A stretch of 64,000 nt of DNA from Larkinella terrae (GCF_009668025.1 NZ_WJXZ01000014.1:1583097-1647096), one strand, 5' to 3'; shown: positions 8,839-18,155, numbered from the stretch's first letter. The notes: generated from the sequence alone by a model not told the origin. A program made the numbers and translations.

Positions 8839-10548
8839 TTATCCCAAAATCTTCTCCAGACACTTTATCGTAATCAGGTACGTGGGTTTGACGCCCAATG
8901 TGCCGAGGCTGCCGGATGCGAGTGTAGCGCCCGTAATCAACGGATTATCAGAGGCATAGTACGCATACCGGACCTTCATGCCAGGCTGCACACTACCCCG
9001 AATTTTGGCGTGTGCCTGGATAGCTTTCTGGTAATGCGCCCCTTCCATCTCCAGCCCGACGGCCTTCCAGGATGAATTTTTGAAATACGCTAAGATGTCT
9101 TTGTTCTGAAGCGATGTTCCCAAAACCGTAATCATCGAGCCCTCAAAAGCATCGATGCCAAAACCGTCGAAGTCGGCAACCGAAAAATCATTGTCGAGCG
9201 GATAATTGTCGGCGGTTCCTTCAAAAATGTGCGAAGTCGGAATCATCAGGTCGCCCTTGTCGCCCGTCAGAATACCGGCTTTGCCCATGATCGAGATGGA
9301 TGCCACGTTCAGTTTGTAGGAGTCCCCCCGGTGGTCATCATACGGTTTCAGCAGTTCGTCCATCGTTTCAAACGCCTGTTCGCCAAAGGCATAATCCATC
9401 ACCAGCAGCAGCGGTTTGGTTGCCTGAATCAAAACCGGGTCGTGAACGATTTCGGAGGACAATTGGGTCGCATCAAGTTGCGCCGTATCGATGACCTGAA
9501 CGAGCAGATTGGTGCCGCCCAAATCCTCCAGTTCGTACAAACCGTGCGCCAGCGCATAATTGCTAACCTGCTGACGGAGTTCGTTTTGGGCAGGCTGGCT
9601 GAGTTTGTAGGCCAGATCGTAGAGGTTGTCCCAGGAAGTCGCATCGGCCAGCGCGGCTGGGGCAAACAGGCAGTTGATGACGCTGTGCGGATTGGCGCTA
9701 ATGATGTGAATCGGTCGCTGCTGCCAGCCGTTTTCCTGAATGTACTGCTTGATTTGGTTGGCCCAGCGCTCGCCGTAAAGGTGTTGACCGACCCGTTCGC
9801 GCAGCATCGGTGTGAAATTGATTTCGCGGTCGACGTGCTTTTCCTGAATTTCGCGAACCGACACGCTGCCCAGGCCATAGACAATCTGGAACAGGCCGGA
9901 ATTGGTTCCGGCGTTTTCGGCAAACCGGTAGAAAGCCTGCTGCGTTTCTTCAAACGTTCGGCCCAGAATTGAGCTCAGGTACATCAGCGCCAGTTCCTGC
10001 TCTTCCTCCTTCACGGTGCCGCCCGATTTAATGATGGCTTCCAGCTTTTCCCATTCCCGGAGTTTATTTCCGCGATCGAGAAACACGTTCCGCCGAATTT
10101 TGTCGGCTTCCATGTACATGAAAGTCAGGTGAGTCAGAATGTCGTAGATTTCACTGCGGCCGTTAGTCACCTCAATCACCATCTGTTCGTCGTCGACCCG
10201 GTAGCAATTTCGGCGACGTTTGGCCGGAACCAACACCGGAAACCGCGAATGTTCGAATCCTTCGCGGGAAACCAGCGTGATAATCCGGCAGGCTTCAATG
10301 CCCTTGGGCAACCGGTCCATGACGTACACAAGTCCATCTAATTCAACCCTTTGCGGGTCATTGACGGAACCGTATATTTCAGGCCGGAGGGTCAGCAGAG
10401 CCTGCCGGATTTCTTCACCCGAAACCCCGGACGGTTTGTAAAACCCCCGGTTAAACAGGTGACGCATCGTTATATAAAGCCGCTCGATGGCAAGTCGGGA
10501 TTCCTGAGCGCGGGTGAGCGGGGGCGAAAAATCTGGATTCATCGGCAA
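8839..10548 (-). CDS. DUF6909-like protein with nucleosidase-like C-terminus
   Basis: Cytosolic protein of 569 residues that I match from memory to the Bacteroidota family DUF6909 (RAQESRLAIERLYITMRHLFNRGF near the N-terminus). No catalytic function is established for it. The C-terminal ~150 residues contain GLEMEGAHYQKAI, which resembles the EMEGA motif binding ribose in purine nucleoside phosphorylases and nucleosidases, followed by ASDNPL, near the position where those enzymes carry their catalytic Asp. The central part is rich in helices (EEEQELALMYLSSILGR). It is second in a minus-strand run whose last gene encodes an ADP-ribosylglycohydrolase, so a link to nucleotide or ADP-ribose turnover is possible. 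That link is inference. Confidence 0.75.
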   Translation of the reverse strand: MPMNPDFSPPLTRAQESRLAIERLYITMRHLFNRGFYKPSGVSGEEIRQALLTLRPEIYGSVNDPQRVELDGLVYVMDRLPKGIEACRIITLVSREGFEHSRFPVLVPAKRRRNCYRVDDEQMVIEVTNGRSEIYDILTHLTFMYMEADKIRRNVFLDRGNKLREWEKLEAIIKSGGTVKEEEQELALMYLSSILGRTFEETQQAFYRFAENAGTNSGLFQIVYGLGSVSVREIQEKHVDREINFTPMLRERVGQHLYGERWANQIKQYIQENGWQQRPIHIISANPHSVINCLFAPAALADATSWDNLYDLAYKLSQPAQNELRQQVSNYALAHGLYELEDLGGTNLLVQVIDTAQLDATQLSSEIVHDPVLIQATKPLLLVMDYAFGEQAFETMDELLKPYDDHRGDSYKLNVASISIMGKAGILTGDKGDLMIPTSHIFEGTADNYPLDNDFSVADFDGFGIDAFEGSMITVLGTSLQNKDILAYFKNSSWKAVGLEMEGAHYQKAIQAHAKIRGSVQPGMKVRYAYYASDNPLITGATLASGSLGTLGVKPTYLITIKCLEKILG

Positions 10549-10597
10549 ATGGAGTAATTACCCGCAAGATAACCGATCGCCCTCAACTCCGCAGCGG

Positions 10598-11194
10598 TTA
10601 TTTTCGGCCACCGCCGATGTCAACGCCTATTTTAACGCCGAGGTAGGCATTTTTGCTGTCGATTTGCTGACCGAGAATATCCGACTTGGAATTGGGAACG
10701 ATGTTGTATTCAACGCCCAAATTAAAGTGACCGGCTTTGAAACCCACGCGGGCCATCACGCCGAATTTGTTGCTGGCTTCCACTTTGTAATCGTCGTGAT
10801 CATCCTGAACCTGCCCATTGACGACTGTGACCGTCGTGCCCGCAATGCTGTACAGACCCGCTCCCAATCCAACATAGGGCCGGAAATTATTTTTGGAAAG
10901 ATAATACGTGCCGGTCAACAGGTACGAACCCATCCCTTTGGCACTGACATCACCATTCTGATTGTTAACCGAAATGGACCGGGCCATCGCGGCCAACTCA
11001 ATCCGCAAACCAAGATCGAGGTTATCCATCAAACCATACTTCGGTTCTAGGGAGACCAGCAAACCTCCCGCAGCACCACTTCCGGCTGGTCGGGCGAAAC
11101 CCAGCGATACATTCACTTTAAACGGTTTGAAATCCTGAGCGGATGCGGATAGTGTCATCAGCGCAAAAAAGGCCAGTAACAAAGACTTTGTCAT
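10598..11194 (-). CDS. outer-membrane beta-barrel protein
   Basis: Small exported porin-like protein, 198 residues. The signal peptide is MTKSLLLAFFALMTLSASAQ. The remainder is alternating strands of an eight-stranded OmpA/OprF-type barrel (GGLLVSLEPKYG, LDLGLRIEL, YLLTGTYYL, RPYVGLGAGLYS, GVMARVGFKAGHFNLGVEYN, AYLGVKIGVDIG). It has no periplasmic domain. It is the first gene of the minus-strand run and stops 49 bases before the DUF6909-like gene. Function beyond membrane structure or adhesion is unknown. Confidence 0.85.
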   Translation of the reverse strand: MTKSLLLAFFALMTLSASAQDFKPFKVNVSLGFARPAGSGAAGGLLVSLEPKYGLMDNLDLGLRIELAAMARSISVNNQNGDVSAKGMGSYLLTGTYYLSKNNFRPYVGLGAGLYSIAGTTVTVVNGQVQDDHDDYKVEASNKFGVMARVGFKAGHFNLGVEYNIVPNSKSDILGQQIDSKNAYLGVKIGVDIGGGRK

Positions 11195-11326
11195 GTAAAT
11201 TGATGGTTGATAGGTGTTAATAACTGAAACAGGATAAGTTTCGCGTGCAAATTTTGGCTTTTGATCCGTTAAAATTCATTTTATTTGATGAACGGAGAAG
11301 CTACCTTGTGACTCCAACCACCTGAA

Positions 11327-12079
11327 ATGAAAAGTAAACTACCTCTCTATCTCAAGCGATTTGGCGTTTTTAAAGGATTGAAGCTCTATTTTTTGCTGAA
11401 ATCGAAGCAGAAACGAACCGTACAGATTCAAATTCCGCAGGCCAGACATCCCATTTTTTTGCGGCTCGGCACCTCCGACCGGAAAGTTTTCAACAACATT
11501 TTTGTATACGGCGAATACGACTCGGTCGAACTGGGATTCAGCCCGCGAAGTTTTCTCGACGGCGGGGGGAATATCGGCCTGGCGGCCGTTTATTTCGCCA
11601 ACCGTTACCCCCAAATGCAGATTCTTTCCGTCGAACCGGAGGACGAAAACTTCAACATCCTCCAACAAAATGTGGCGGCTTACGAAACGATAAAAGCCGT
11701 TAAAGCCGGTTTATGGTCGCGACCGACCCAACTCGAAATCCGGGATACCGGTGGGGGAGAATGGGGTTTTGTGGTGGAGGAAACCAATGAACACACCCCC
11801 GGCTCGGTGCGCGCCGAGTCCATCTGCGGTTTGGCGTCACAAAACGACGGGCAATCGTTTGATGTGATTAAGCTGGACATTGAAGGCAGCGAAGCGGAAG
11901 TATTCCGAAGCAATACGGAAACCTGGCTGCCGAAAGTCCGGGCGCTGATTGTGGAACTCCATGAATGGATGAAACCGGGCAGTTCGGCGAGTTTTCTGGC
12001 GGCAACCTCGGCCCACACCTACCGAAAAACCGTGGCCGGGGAATACGAAGTATATGTTCGGGAAGACGTGACTGCCTGA
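11327..12079 (+). CDS. FkbM-family SAM-dependent methyltransferase
   Basis: Class I methyltransferase of the FkbM type, 250 residues, cytosolic. The SAM-binding loop reads FLDGGGNIGLAA (77-88; canonical D-x-G-x-N-x-G with D78, G80, N82, G84), followed by the acidic strand end SVEPEDENF (E103). The family motif IKLDIEGSEAEVF lies near residue 185. Such enzymes often methylate sugars or lipids in cell-surface polysaccharides, but no glycan cluster surrounds this gene, so the substrate is open. It starts 132 bases from the divergent outer-membrane gene. Confidence 0.88.
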   Translation: MKSKLPLYLKRFGVFKGLKLYFLLKSKQKRTVQIQIPQARHPIFLRLGTSDRKVFNNIFVYGEYDSVELGFSPRSFLDGGGNIGLAAVYFANRYPQMQILSVEPEDENFNILQQNVAAYETIKAVKAGLWSRPTQLEIRDTGGGEWGFVVEETNEHTPGSVRAESICGLASQNDGQSFDVIKLDIEGSEAEVFRSNTETWLPKVRALIVELHEWMKPGSSASFLAATSAHTYRKTVAGEYEVYVREDVTA

Positions 12080-12135
12080 TTACCAGCAGTCAATCGCAAA
12101 TTCCGTTTGTCCGGAATCCCTTCCTTAATTTTCCG

Positions 12136-12143
12136 TACTTTTG
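12136..12143 (+). promoter_or_regulatory. -7 promoter box TACTTTTG of M3 peptidase gene
   Basis: Exact TAnnTTTG match, 33 bases before ATG 12176. It lies inside the longer possible reading frame that begins at 12107, and this is the main reason for choosing the downstream start. The nearest -33 TTG (12107-12109) is farther away than usual. Confidence 0.5.
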
Positions 12144-12175
12144 TAAACTGCGAGAAACCTAATCAGCGAGCTAAA

Positions 12176-14305
12176 ATGTTTACACTTCGAAAATTGACCC
12201 AAACGGCTGTACTGCTGGCGGCATTAACCCCGCCACTTTATGCGCAGCCTTCTCCCGAAAAAGCCAAAATGAGTGACAATCCGCTATTGCAGCCGTTCAA
12301 AACACCGCACGAAACGGTGCCGTTTAACCTGATAAAAAATGACCAGTACCTGCCCGCGCTGAAGGATGCGATGGCGATGGGCCGGAAAGAAATCGACGCG
12401 ATTGTAAACAACCCGGCCGCGCCGACTTTTGAAAACACCGTCGTCGCCCTCGAACACGCGGGGCAGATGCTGAGCCGGGTGTCATCGGTTTTATTCAACC
12501 TGAACAGCGCCGAAACCAGTCCCGAACTCCAGAAAATTGTGCGGGAAGCGTCGCCCTTGCTGACCGAATACAGCAATGATATTTCCCTGAACGAAAAACT
12601 CTTCAAGCGGATCAAAACCGTTTACGAACAGCGCGATAAACTGAAACTGGATGGGGAAGACCGGATGCTGCTCGAAAAATCGTACAAAGGTTTTGCCCGC
12701 AACGGCGCCAATCTGAAAGAAGCGGATAAAGATAAATTCCGGACAATCAACAAAGAACTCTCGCAGGCATCGTTGCAGTTTGGCGAAAACGTACTGAACG
12801 AGACGAACGAATACCTGATGGAAGTAACGGACGAAAAAGATCTGGCTGGTCTGCCGGATTTCGTTCGGGAAGCCGCGAAGTCGACGGCCAAGAAAAAAGG
12901 CAAAGATGGTTGGGTATTTACGCTGCAGGCACCAAGTTATCAGCCGTTTATGCAGTATGCTGATAACCGTGAACTGCGTAAAAAACTGTTCATTGCCTAC
13001 AGTTCACGCGGTTTTCACAACGATAAAAACGACAACCAGCAGATCATCGGTAAACTGGTGCAACTGCGTTACGACCGCGCCAAACTGCTGGGTTATCAGA
13101 CGCACGCCGATTTTATTCTGGAAGAAAGTATGGCCGGTTCGCCGGAAAAAGTGAAGCAGTTTCTGAATGAACTGGCAGGCTATGCCAAACCGGTTGCCGA
13201 ACGACAACTGACCGAACTGACGAACTACGCGAAGGAGCACGGTTTTAAAGATGAGCGACTGGAACGCTGGGATTTTAGTTATTATTCGGAGAAACTGAAA
13301 AAGGAGAAATACGCGCTCGACGACGAAATTCTGAAACCGTATTTCAAGCTGGAAAACGTGATCGACGGCGTTTTCACGATTGCCAACAAACTCTACGGCC
13401 TGACGTTCAAGGAGCGCAAGGACATCCCGGTTTACAATCCGGAAGTAAAAACGTACGATGTGTTCGACCAGAACGGGAAGTTTCTGGCGGTTTTCTACGG
13501 CGATTATTTCCCGCGGGAGGGCAAACGGAGCGGAGCCTGGATGAATGATATTCAGGGGCAGAAAATTGAAAACGGCGTGAACGTTCGTCCGCAAATCATC
13601 AACGTCTGCAACTTCACACGTCCGACCGAAACCAAGCCGTCACTGCTGAGTTTCAACGAAGTAACTACGCTTTTCCACGAATTCGGACACGGGCTGCACG
13701 GCATGCTGGCCAATGGCAAATACGAGAGTCTGTCGGGAACGAGCGTTTACCGCGATTTTGTCGAGCTGCCCTCGCAGGTGATGGAAAACTGGTGTTACGA
13801 TCCGGAAGCGCTGAAACTGTTTGCCAAACACTACCAGACCGGCGAAGTAATTCCGAATGATCTGATCGAGAAAATCCGGGCCAGCCAGAACTTCATGGCC
13901 GGTATGTCGAACCTGACGCAGTTGCGCTACGGTCTGGTGGATATGTACTGGCACGGCGGGGCACCCAAGGGCGAAACCGTCGAGCAGGTGGAATCCCACA
14001 TCGACTCCCTGGTGAATCTGTTTCCGAAGGTCGAAGGTGTTGCCTTCAGCACGGCTTTCTCGCACATCTTCGCGGGCGGGTATTCGGCTGGTTATTACAG
14101 CTACAAATGGTCGGAAGTGTTGGACGCGGATGCGTTTGAGTTCTTCAAGGAAAAAGGCCTTTCGAACCGGGAAGCGGCCGATAAATTCCGCAAAAATGTG
14201 CTTGAAAAAGGCGGTACGGAAAAACCGATGGAGTTGTACAAGAAATTCCGGGGCCGCGAACCATCTCCGCAAGCCATGCTTCGGCGGAGCGGGTTGACGT
14301 TGTAA
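12176..14305 (+). CDS. M3-family metallopeptidase (peptidyl-dipeptidase Dcp-like)
   Basis: Zinc peptidase of the thimet/oligopeptidase family, 709 residues from ATG 12176. That start gives a signal peptide (MFTLRKLTQTAVLLAALTPPLYAQ), so the enzyme is probably periplasmic and degrades short peptides there. The zinc site TLFHEFGHGLHGM is intact, with the third ligand expected in DFVELPSQ about 25 residues on. The C-terminal substrate-binding elements (FSHIFAGGYSAGYYSYKWSEVLDADAF) are complete. The longer frame from 12107 would overlap the promoter box at 12136 and hide the signal peptide. A long inverted repeat follows the gene. Confidence 0.93.
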   Translation: MFTLRKLTQTAVLLAALTPPLYAQPSPEKAKMSDNPLLQPFKTPHETVPFNLIKNDQYLPALKDAMAMGRKEIDAIVNNPAAPTFENTVVALEHAGQMLSRVSSVLFNLNSAETSPELQKIVREASPLLTEYSNDISLNEKLFKRIKTVYEQRDKLKLDGEDRMLLEKSYKGFARNGANLKEADKDKFRTINKELSQASLQFGENVLNETNEYLMEVTDEKDLAGLPDFVREAAKSTAKKKGKDGWVFTLQAPSYQPFMQYADNRELRKKLFIAYSSRGFHNDKNDNQQIIGKLVQLRYDRAKLLGYQTHADFILEESMAGSPEKVKQFLNELAGYAKPVAERQLTELTNYAKEHGFKDERLERWDFSYYSEKLKKEKYALDDEILKPYFKLENVIDGVFTIANKLYGLTFKERKDIPVYNPEVKTYDVFDQNGKFLAVFYGDYFPREGKRSGAWMNDIQGQKIENGVNVRPQIINVCNFTRPTETKPSLLSFNEVTTLFHEFGHGLHGMLANGKYESLSGTSVYRDFVELPSQVMENWCYDPEALKLFAKHYQTGEVIPNDLIEKIRASQNFMAGMSNLTQLRYGLVDMYWHGGAPKGETVEQVESHIDSLVNLFPKVEGVAFSTAFSHIFAGGYSAGYYSYKWSEVLDADAFEFFKEKGLSNREAADKFRKNVLEKGGTEKPMELYKKFRGREPSPQAMLRRSGLTL

Positions 14306-14315
14306 AAAATTAAAT

Positions 14316-14410
14316 ATATCGCGGAGTTAAGCGGAAAAAAAAAGGAGTTGAACAGAGTTGAAATTATCTTCTCTGTTCAGCTCTTTTTTTTCCGCTTAAC
14401 TCCGCGATAT
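14316..14410. repeat. long inverted repeat with about 40-bp arms between convergent genes
   Basis: The left arm (14316-14357, beginning atatcgcggagttaagcgg) and right arm (14371-14410, ending ccgcttaactccgcgatat) are near-perfect reverse complements across about 40 bases with a 13-base loop. The A-run and T-run inside the stem let it serve as a bidirectional terminator for the M3 peptidase gene and the minus-strand membrane-protein gene. The sequence is word-like (gcggagttaagcgg, ctctgttcagctc) and much longer than a terminator needs. Confidence 0.9.
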
Positions 14411-14421
14411 ACTAGTTTACG

Positions 14422-14712
14422 CTATTTTCTTCCAATGTTAATCCGGTTTGAAGCGGCAATCAGGAGCATCACCAGGCCGAAGCCCAGGAGTGGAAAAGCC
14501 GGAAGACGGGACGTCAGGGTGGACAGAGAAACCTGATCGCGGGTTTTCAGGTAAATGGCAAATGCGACCAGCGTTCCGCAAAGGGCAATCGCCAGCAACC
14601 CTTTACCGGCATATAATTCAGGCAATGAAAAGGTGCCCGCCAGGGCATCGTAAATACCGTACAGGACCGCCATGCAATCAATGGCTACGCCAATTTTGAA
14701 AAGAGATTTCAT
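14422..14712 (-). CDS. small hypothetical membrane protein
   Basis: Protein of 96 residues with three likely membrane segments: about 5-28 (GVAIDCMAVLYGIYDALAG), 36-55 (GKGLLAIALCGTLVAFAIYL) and 70-88 (AFPLLGFGLVMLLIAA). It ends in a basic tail (NRINIGRK). I recognise no family. Coding is supported by the regular hydrophobic pattern and by its position with a terminator-like repeat directly behind its stop. Function unknown. Confidence 0.65.
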   Translation of the reverse strand: MKSLFKIGVAIDCMAVLYGIYDALAGTFSLPELYAGKGLLAIALCGTLVAFAIYLKTRDQVSLSTLTSRLPAFPLLGFGLVMLLIAASNRINIGRK

Positions 14713-14953
14713 AGGTGTATTGGGCTCGTTGGTCTACAGTTTGAAATCAGTCGGCAAACAAACCGGCTGAAATCCCTGCCGTTGAATAATGCCTTGAAAT
14801 ACCGAATTAACCCGCTTATTCGCCAGCCAGAGTAAACAACTGGCGGGTTTTGGTTGATAAGTCGCAGGAACCGGCCATAAGTGGCATTGGGGAGTCAAAA
14901 CCGCTTTAACAAACTTTAACGGGTTCGACGGGCAATAAGCGGGGTTATTTTGC

Positions 14954-14961
14954 TAATTTTG
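14954..14961 (+). promoter_or_regulatory. possible -7 box TAATTTTG of DUF2723 gene
   Basis: Exact TAnnTTTG match 23 bases before ATG 14985. No clear -33 TTG is seen at the usual distance. Confidence 0.4.
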
Positions 14962-14984
14962 GGGAAATTATACCTGTTACCCCA

Positions 14985-17900
14985 ATGCAAACCATCAAAG
15001 GAACAGAATCTAAAGTAAGTGCTGAGACGCCTTCCCAGGCATCCGGTTTTTCGTATCAACGACTGAACAACATAACGGGCTGGGTGCTTTTTGCCATTGC
15101 TCTGTTTACCTACGCGTCGACGGTCGAACGAACCGCCAGTTTCTGGGATTGTGGTGAATTTATTGCCTGCGCCTATAAACTTCAGGTGCCTCACCCGCCG
15201 GGTGCGCCGTTCTTCCTGCTGTCGGGACGAATTTTCTCGTTGCTGGCTTTCGGTGACGTCACGCGGGTGGCCTACTGGGTCAACATGATGTCGGTGATCG
15301 CCAGTGCGTTTTCCATCCTGTTCCTGTTCTGGACCATCACCATGCTGGCCCGCAAGCTGATTAACAAGCAGTTCGGCGAACTGACTCAGGCCGAAACCTG
15401 GACGGTAATCGGTTCGGGTGCCGTTGGTGCGTTGGTATATACTTTCTCCGATACGTTCTGGTTTTCGGCGGTTGAAGCCGAAGTATACGGCATGTCATCC
15501 TTTTTCACGGCCATTGTGGTGTGGGCGGCTTTTCGCTGGGAGCTGATCGAAGACGAAGCTGCGGCCAATCGCTGGCTGATTTTCATTGCCTATCTGATCG
15601 GTTTGTCCATCGGCGTTCACTTGCTGAACCTCGTGACCCTGCCCGCCATGGCGCTGATCTATTATTTCAAGAAACAACCCAAAGTTACGCTGTGGGGCGG
15701 TATTGTTGCCTTTGGCATTGGGATGGTAATTCTGGGAATCATCAACTCGGGAATTATTCCGGGCTTGCCGACGGCCGCGTTTGCCGTCGAGCGGTTTTTT
15801 GTGAATACGTTCGGACTGCCATACACCTCAGGAATCATCATTTTTACGATCATTTTCATCGGGGCGCTGGTGTACGGAATTATCTGGTCGGCCCGGAAAA
15901 ACCGCCCGATGTTGAATACCGCCCTGCTGGGATTGGCATTCGTGCTGATCGGGTACGCGTCCTACATTCAGGTGCTGATTCGTTCCGATTTCAATACGCC
16001 GATCAACGAAAACAACCCGAGTGATGTGATCAATTTTGTGTCGTATCTGAAGCGCGAACAATACGGAAGCCGGTCGCTGAGCTACGGTCCGCTGTTCTTT
16101 TCCCGCCCCGTCGACCAGAAAAAAGGTGCCCCGCAGTACGAAAAACGGGATGGCAAATACGCCATTTACGATTACGCACCGGATTATGTTTATGACAGCG
16201 ATAAGCAAATGCTGTTTCCCCGGATTTACAGTAACCAGCCGAATCACCCGCAGTTGTATTCCCAGATGCTGAACATTCCGCTGGATGCGCAGGGGCAGCC
16301 GACGCGGAAAGTGACGATGGGGGATAACCTGCAATTCTTTTTCCAGTACCAGCTGGGGCATATGTACTGGCGGTATCTGATGTGGAATTTTGCCGGCCGG
16401 GCGGGGGATCAGGAAGGGTCCGGTTATCTGCTTCCCTGGACGAGTGACGATGGCGTTCCCGATCTGATCAAAGAAAACAAAGCCCGGGATAATTTCTACA
16501 TGCTGCCGTTCCTGCTGGGCCTGTTCGGGATTGTTATCCAATATTTCCGGCGACCCAAAGACCTGCTCATTGTCGGGATGCTGTTTTTCTTCACCGGTAT
16601 TGCCCTCCAGATTTTCCTGAACTCACCGCCTTCCGAACCGCGTGAACGCGATTATATCTACGTCGGATCGTTCTATTTCTTCGCCATCTGGGTTGGTCTG
16701 GGCGTAGTGGCCCTCATCGACGGTTTGGCGGCATACCTGAAAAACGAGAAGATGCGCGTCGGGCTGGTGGTTGGATTGAGCCTGCTGGTTCCGGTGATGA
16801 TGGGCGCCAAAAGCTGGGATAATCACGACCGGTCGAACCGCTATCACTCGGTTGATTTTGCCAAAAACCTGCTGAATTCCTGCGCACCGAACGCCATTCT
16901 GTTTGTCGGCGGGGATAACGACACCTTCCCTCTTTGGTATGCTCAGGAAGTGGAAGGTTTCCGGACCGACGTGCGGGTTTGTAACCTAAGCCTGCTCGGT
17001 ACGGAATGGTACATTCAGCAGATGAAACGCAAAACTTACGAATCGGAAGCGCTGCCGATTTCGCTCGAATTTCCGCAGTTCAACAAGGGCAAAAACGACG
17101 TTATTCCGTTCTACGAATTCCCGGCGGTGAAAAACGGGATTAACCTGAAAGAATACATCGGGTTGGTCAAACAAAACAACTCGGCGATCCAGGTGCCACT
17201 GACCACCGGCGAAATGACCAATATTCTGCCATCGCCGACGTTCTTCCTGCCCGTCAACAAAGCGGAAGTCCAGAGCCTCGGTTTTGTGCCCGCCAAACTG
17301 TTGCCGATGATGAAGGACACTGTAGTCTGGAATTACGGTAAACAGGATATTTACAAACCGGATCTGGTGATGCTCGACATCATTGCGACCAACAACTGGA
17401 AGCGGCCGATTTACTTCTCGACTACACTGGGGCAGTCGAATTACCTGAATCTGAAGGATCACATGCAGTTGGAAGGTTACGCTTATCGCTTAATGCCGCT
17501 GCAGGTGGCGAGTGCGTCCGACGGTTTTGTGAATTCCGACATCATGTATACCAACATGATGAAGAAGACCTTCTGGCGGGAAATGGACAACCCGAAATCG
17601 TATTACGACGATACGTACCGCGGTTCACCGGTTATTTCGGCCCGGATAGCGTTCCTGCGCCTGGCGGATCAGTTGATGCGCGAAGGTAAGAATGCCCAGG
17701 TGAAGGAAGTGCTGAACCATTCCTTGAAGGTCATTCCGGACAAGGCCATTCCGTATGACCAGATTTCGACCAACTACATCCGGATTCTGCTGGAAGTTGG
17801 CGATACCAAAACCGCCCAGCAAATTGCTGACGTGGTGGCGACGCGGGCCGACCAGAGCCTGACATACATCAAGAAAACCGGTGGCGGCAGCAACGACGCT

Positions 17901-18017
17901 AACTTCGATCTATACAATTTGCAAACCATCGTGAATGCGTTCCGGGAAACGAAAAATGAAGCGCTGGCGAAGAAATACGACGCTATTTTCCAGAAGCATT
18001 TGAACGCATTGGGTTAA
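14985..18017 (+). CDS. DUF2723 family integral membrane protein (predicted GT-C type glycosyltransferase)
   Basis: Large inner-membrane protein, 1010 residues, matching the DUF2723 (PF11028) family of Bacteroidota. These are GT-C-fold proteins considered to be protein O-mannosyltransferases, a role I recall but cannot test here. The first membrane segment (about 28-42) is followed by the conserved acidic loop TASFWDCGEFIACAYKLQVPHPPG, where GT-C enzymes place catalytic Asp and Glu. Roughly eleven further hydrophobic segments extend to about residue 600. The C-terminal ~390 residues are soluble, with FVGGDNDTFPLWYAQ and a helical, TPR-like end. The gene is monocistronic and closed by two strong hairpins. 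Confidence 0.88.
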   Translation: MQTIKGTESKVSAETPSQASGFSYQRLNNITGWVLFAIALFTYASTVERTASFWDCGEFIACAYKLQVPHPPGAPFFLLSGRIFSLLAFGDVTRVAYWVNMMSVIASAFSILFLFWTITMLARKLINKQFGELTQAETWTVIGSGAVGALVYTFSDTFWFSAVEAEVYGMSSFFTAIVVWAAFRWELIEDEAAANRWLIFIAYLIGLSIGVHLLNLVTLPAMALIYYFKKQPKVTLWGGIVAFGIGMVILGIINSGIIPGLPTAAFAVERFFVNTFGLPYTSGIIIFTIIFIGALVYGIIWSARKNRPMLNTALLGLAFVLIGYASYIQVLIRSDFNTPINENNPSDVINFVSYLKREQYGSRSLSYGPLFFSRPVDQKKGAPQYEKRDGKYAIYDYAPDYVYDSDKQMLFPRIYSNQPNHPQLYSQMLNIPLDAQGQPTRKVTMGDNLQFFFQYQLGHMYWRYLMWNFAGRAGDQEGSGYLLPWTSDDGVPDLIKENKARDNFYMLPFLLGLFGIVIQYFRRPKDLLIVGMLFFFTGIALQIFLNSPPSEPRERDYIYVGSFYFFAIWVGLGVVALIDGLAAYLKNEKMRVGLVVGLSLLVPVMMGAKSWDNHDRSNRYHSVDFAKNLLNSCAPNAILFVGGDNDTFPLWYAQEVEGFRTDVRVCNLSLLGTEWYIQQMKRKTYESEALPISLEFPQFNKGKNDVIPFYEFPAVKNGINLKEYIGLVKQNNSAIQVPLTTGEMTNILPSPTFFLPVNKAEVQSLGFVPAKLLPMMKDTVVWNYGKQDIYKPDLVMLDIIATNNWKRPIYFSTTLGQSNYLNLKDHMQLEGYAYRLMPLQVASASDGFVNSDIMYTNMMKKTFWREMDNPKSYYDDTYRGSPVISARIAFLRLADQLMREGKNAQVKEVLNHSLKVIPDKAIPYDQISTNYIRILLEVGDTKTAQQIADVVATRADQSLTYIKKTGGGSNDANFDLYNLQTIVNAFRETKNEALAKKYDAIFQKHLNALG

Positions 18018-18022
18018 TATTG

Positions 18023-18101
18023 AGACAAGAGAGGTGAGACAAGAGAATAAAGACCAAAACAATTTTCAAATCTTTACTCTTTTGTCTCACCTCTCTTGTC
18101 T
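18023..18101. repeat. 31-bp-arm inverted repeat built from 'gagacaagaga' words
   Basis: The left arm (18023-18053) and right arm (18071-18101) are reverse complements with two mismatches in 31 positions, around a 17-base loop. The left arm itself contains gagacaagaga twice (18022-18032 and 18036-18046). It lies between the DUF2723 stop and a second, independent hairpin. Confidence 0.88.
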
Positions 18102-18155
18102 TTCACTGAAAAAAAAAGCCCGGCCAATCGGCCGGGCTTTTTTTTTCAGTGAAAG
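18100..18155. terminator. 26-bp-arm bidirectional terminator overlapping the dnaJ stop
   Basis: Perfect inverted repeat: ctttcactg, nine A, gcccggcc (18100-18125); loop aatc; then ggccgggc, nine T, cagtgaaag (18130-18155). The right arm includes the last codons and the TGA stop of dnaJ. Strong G+C core with T-runs on both strands. Confidence 0.92.

Noticed and set aside
12107-12175. Longer N-terminus of the M3 peptidase
   Set aside because: Would include the promoter box at 12136 and bury the signal peptide that begins at 12176.
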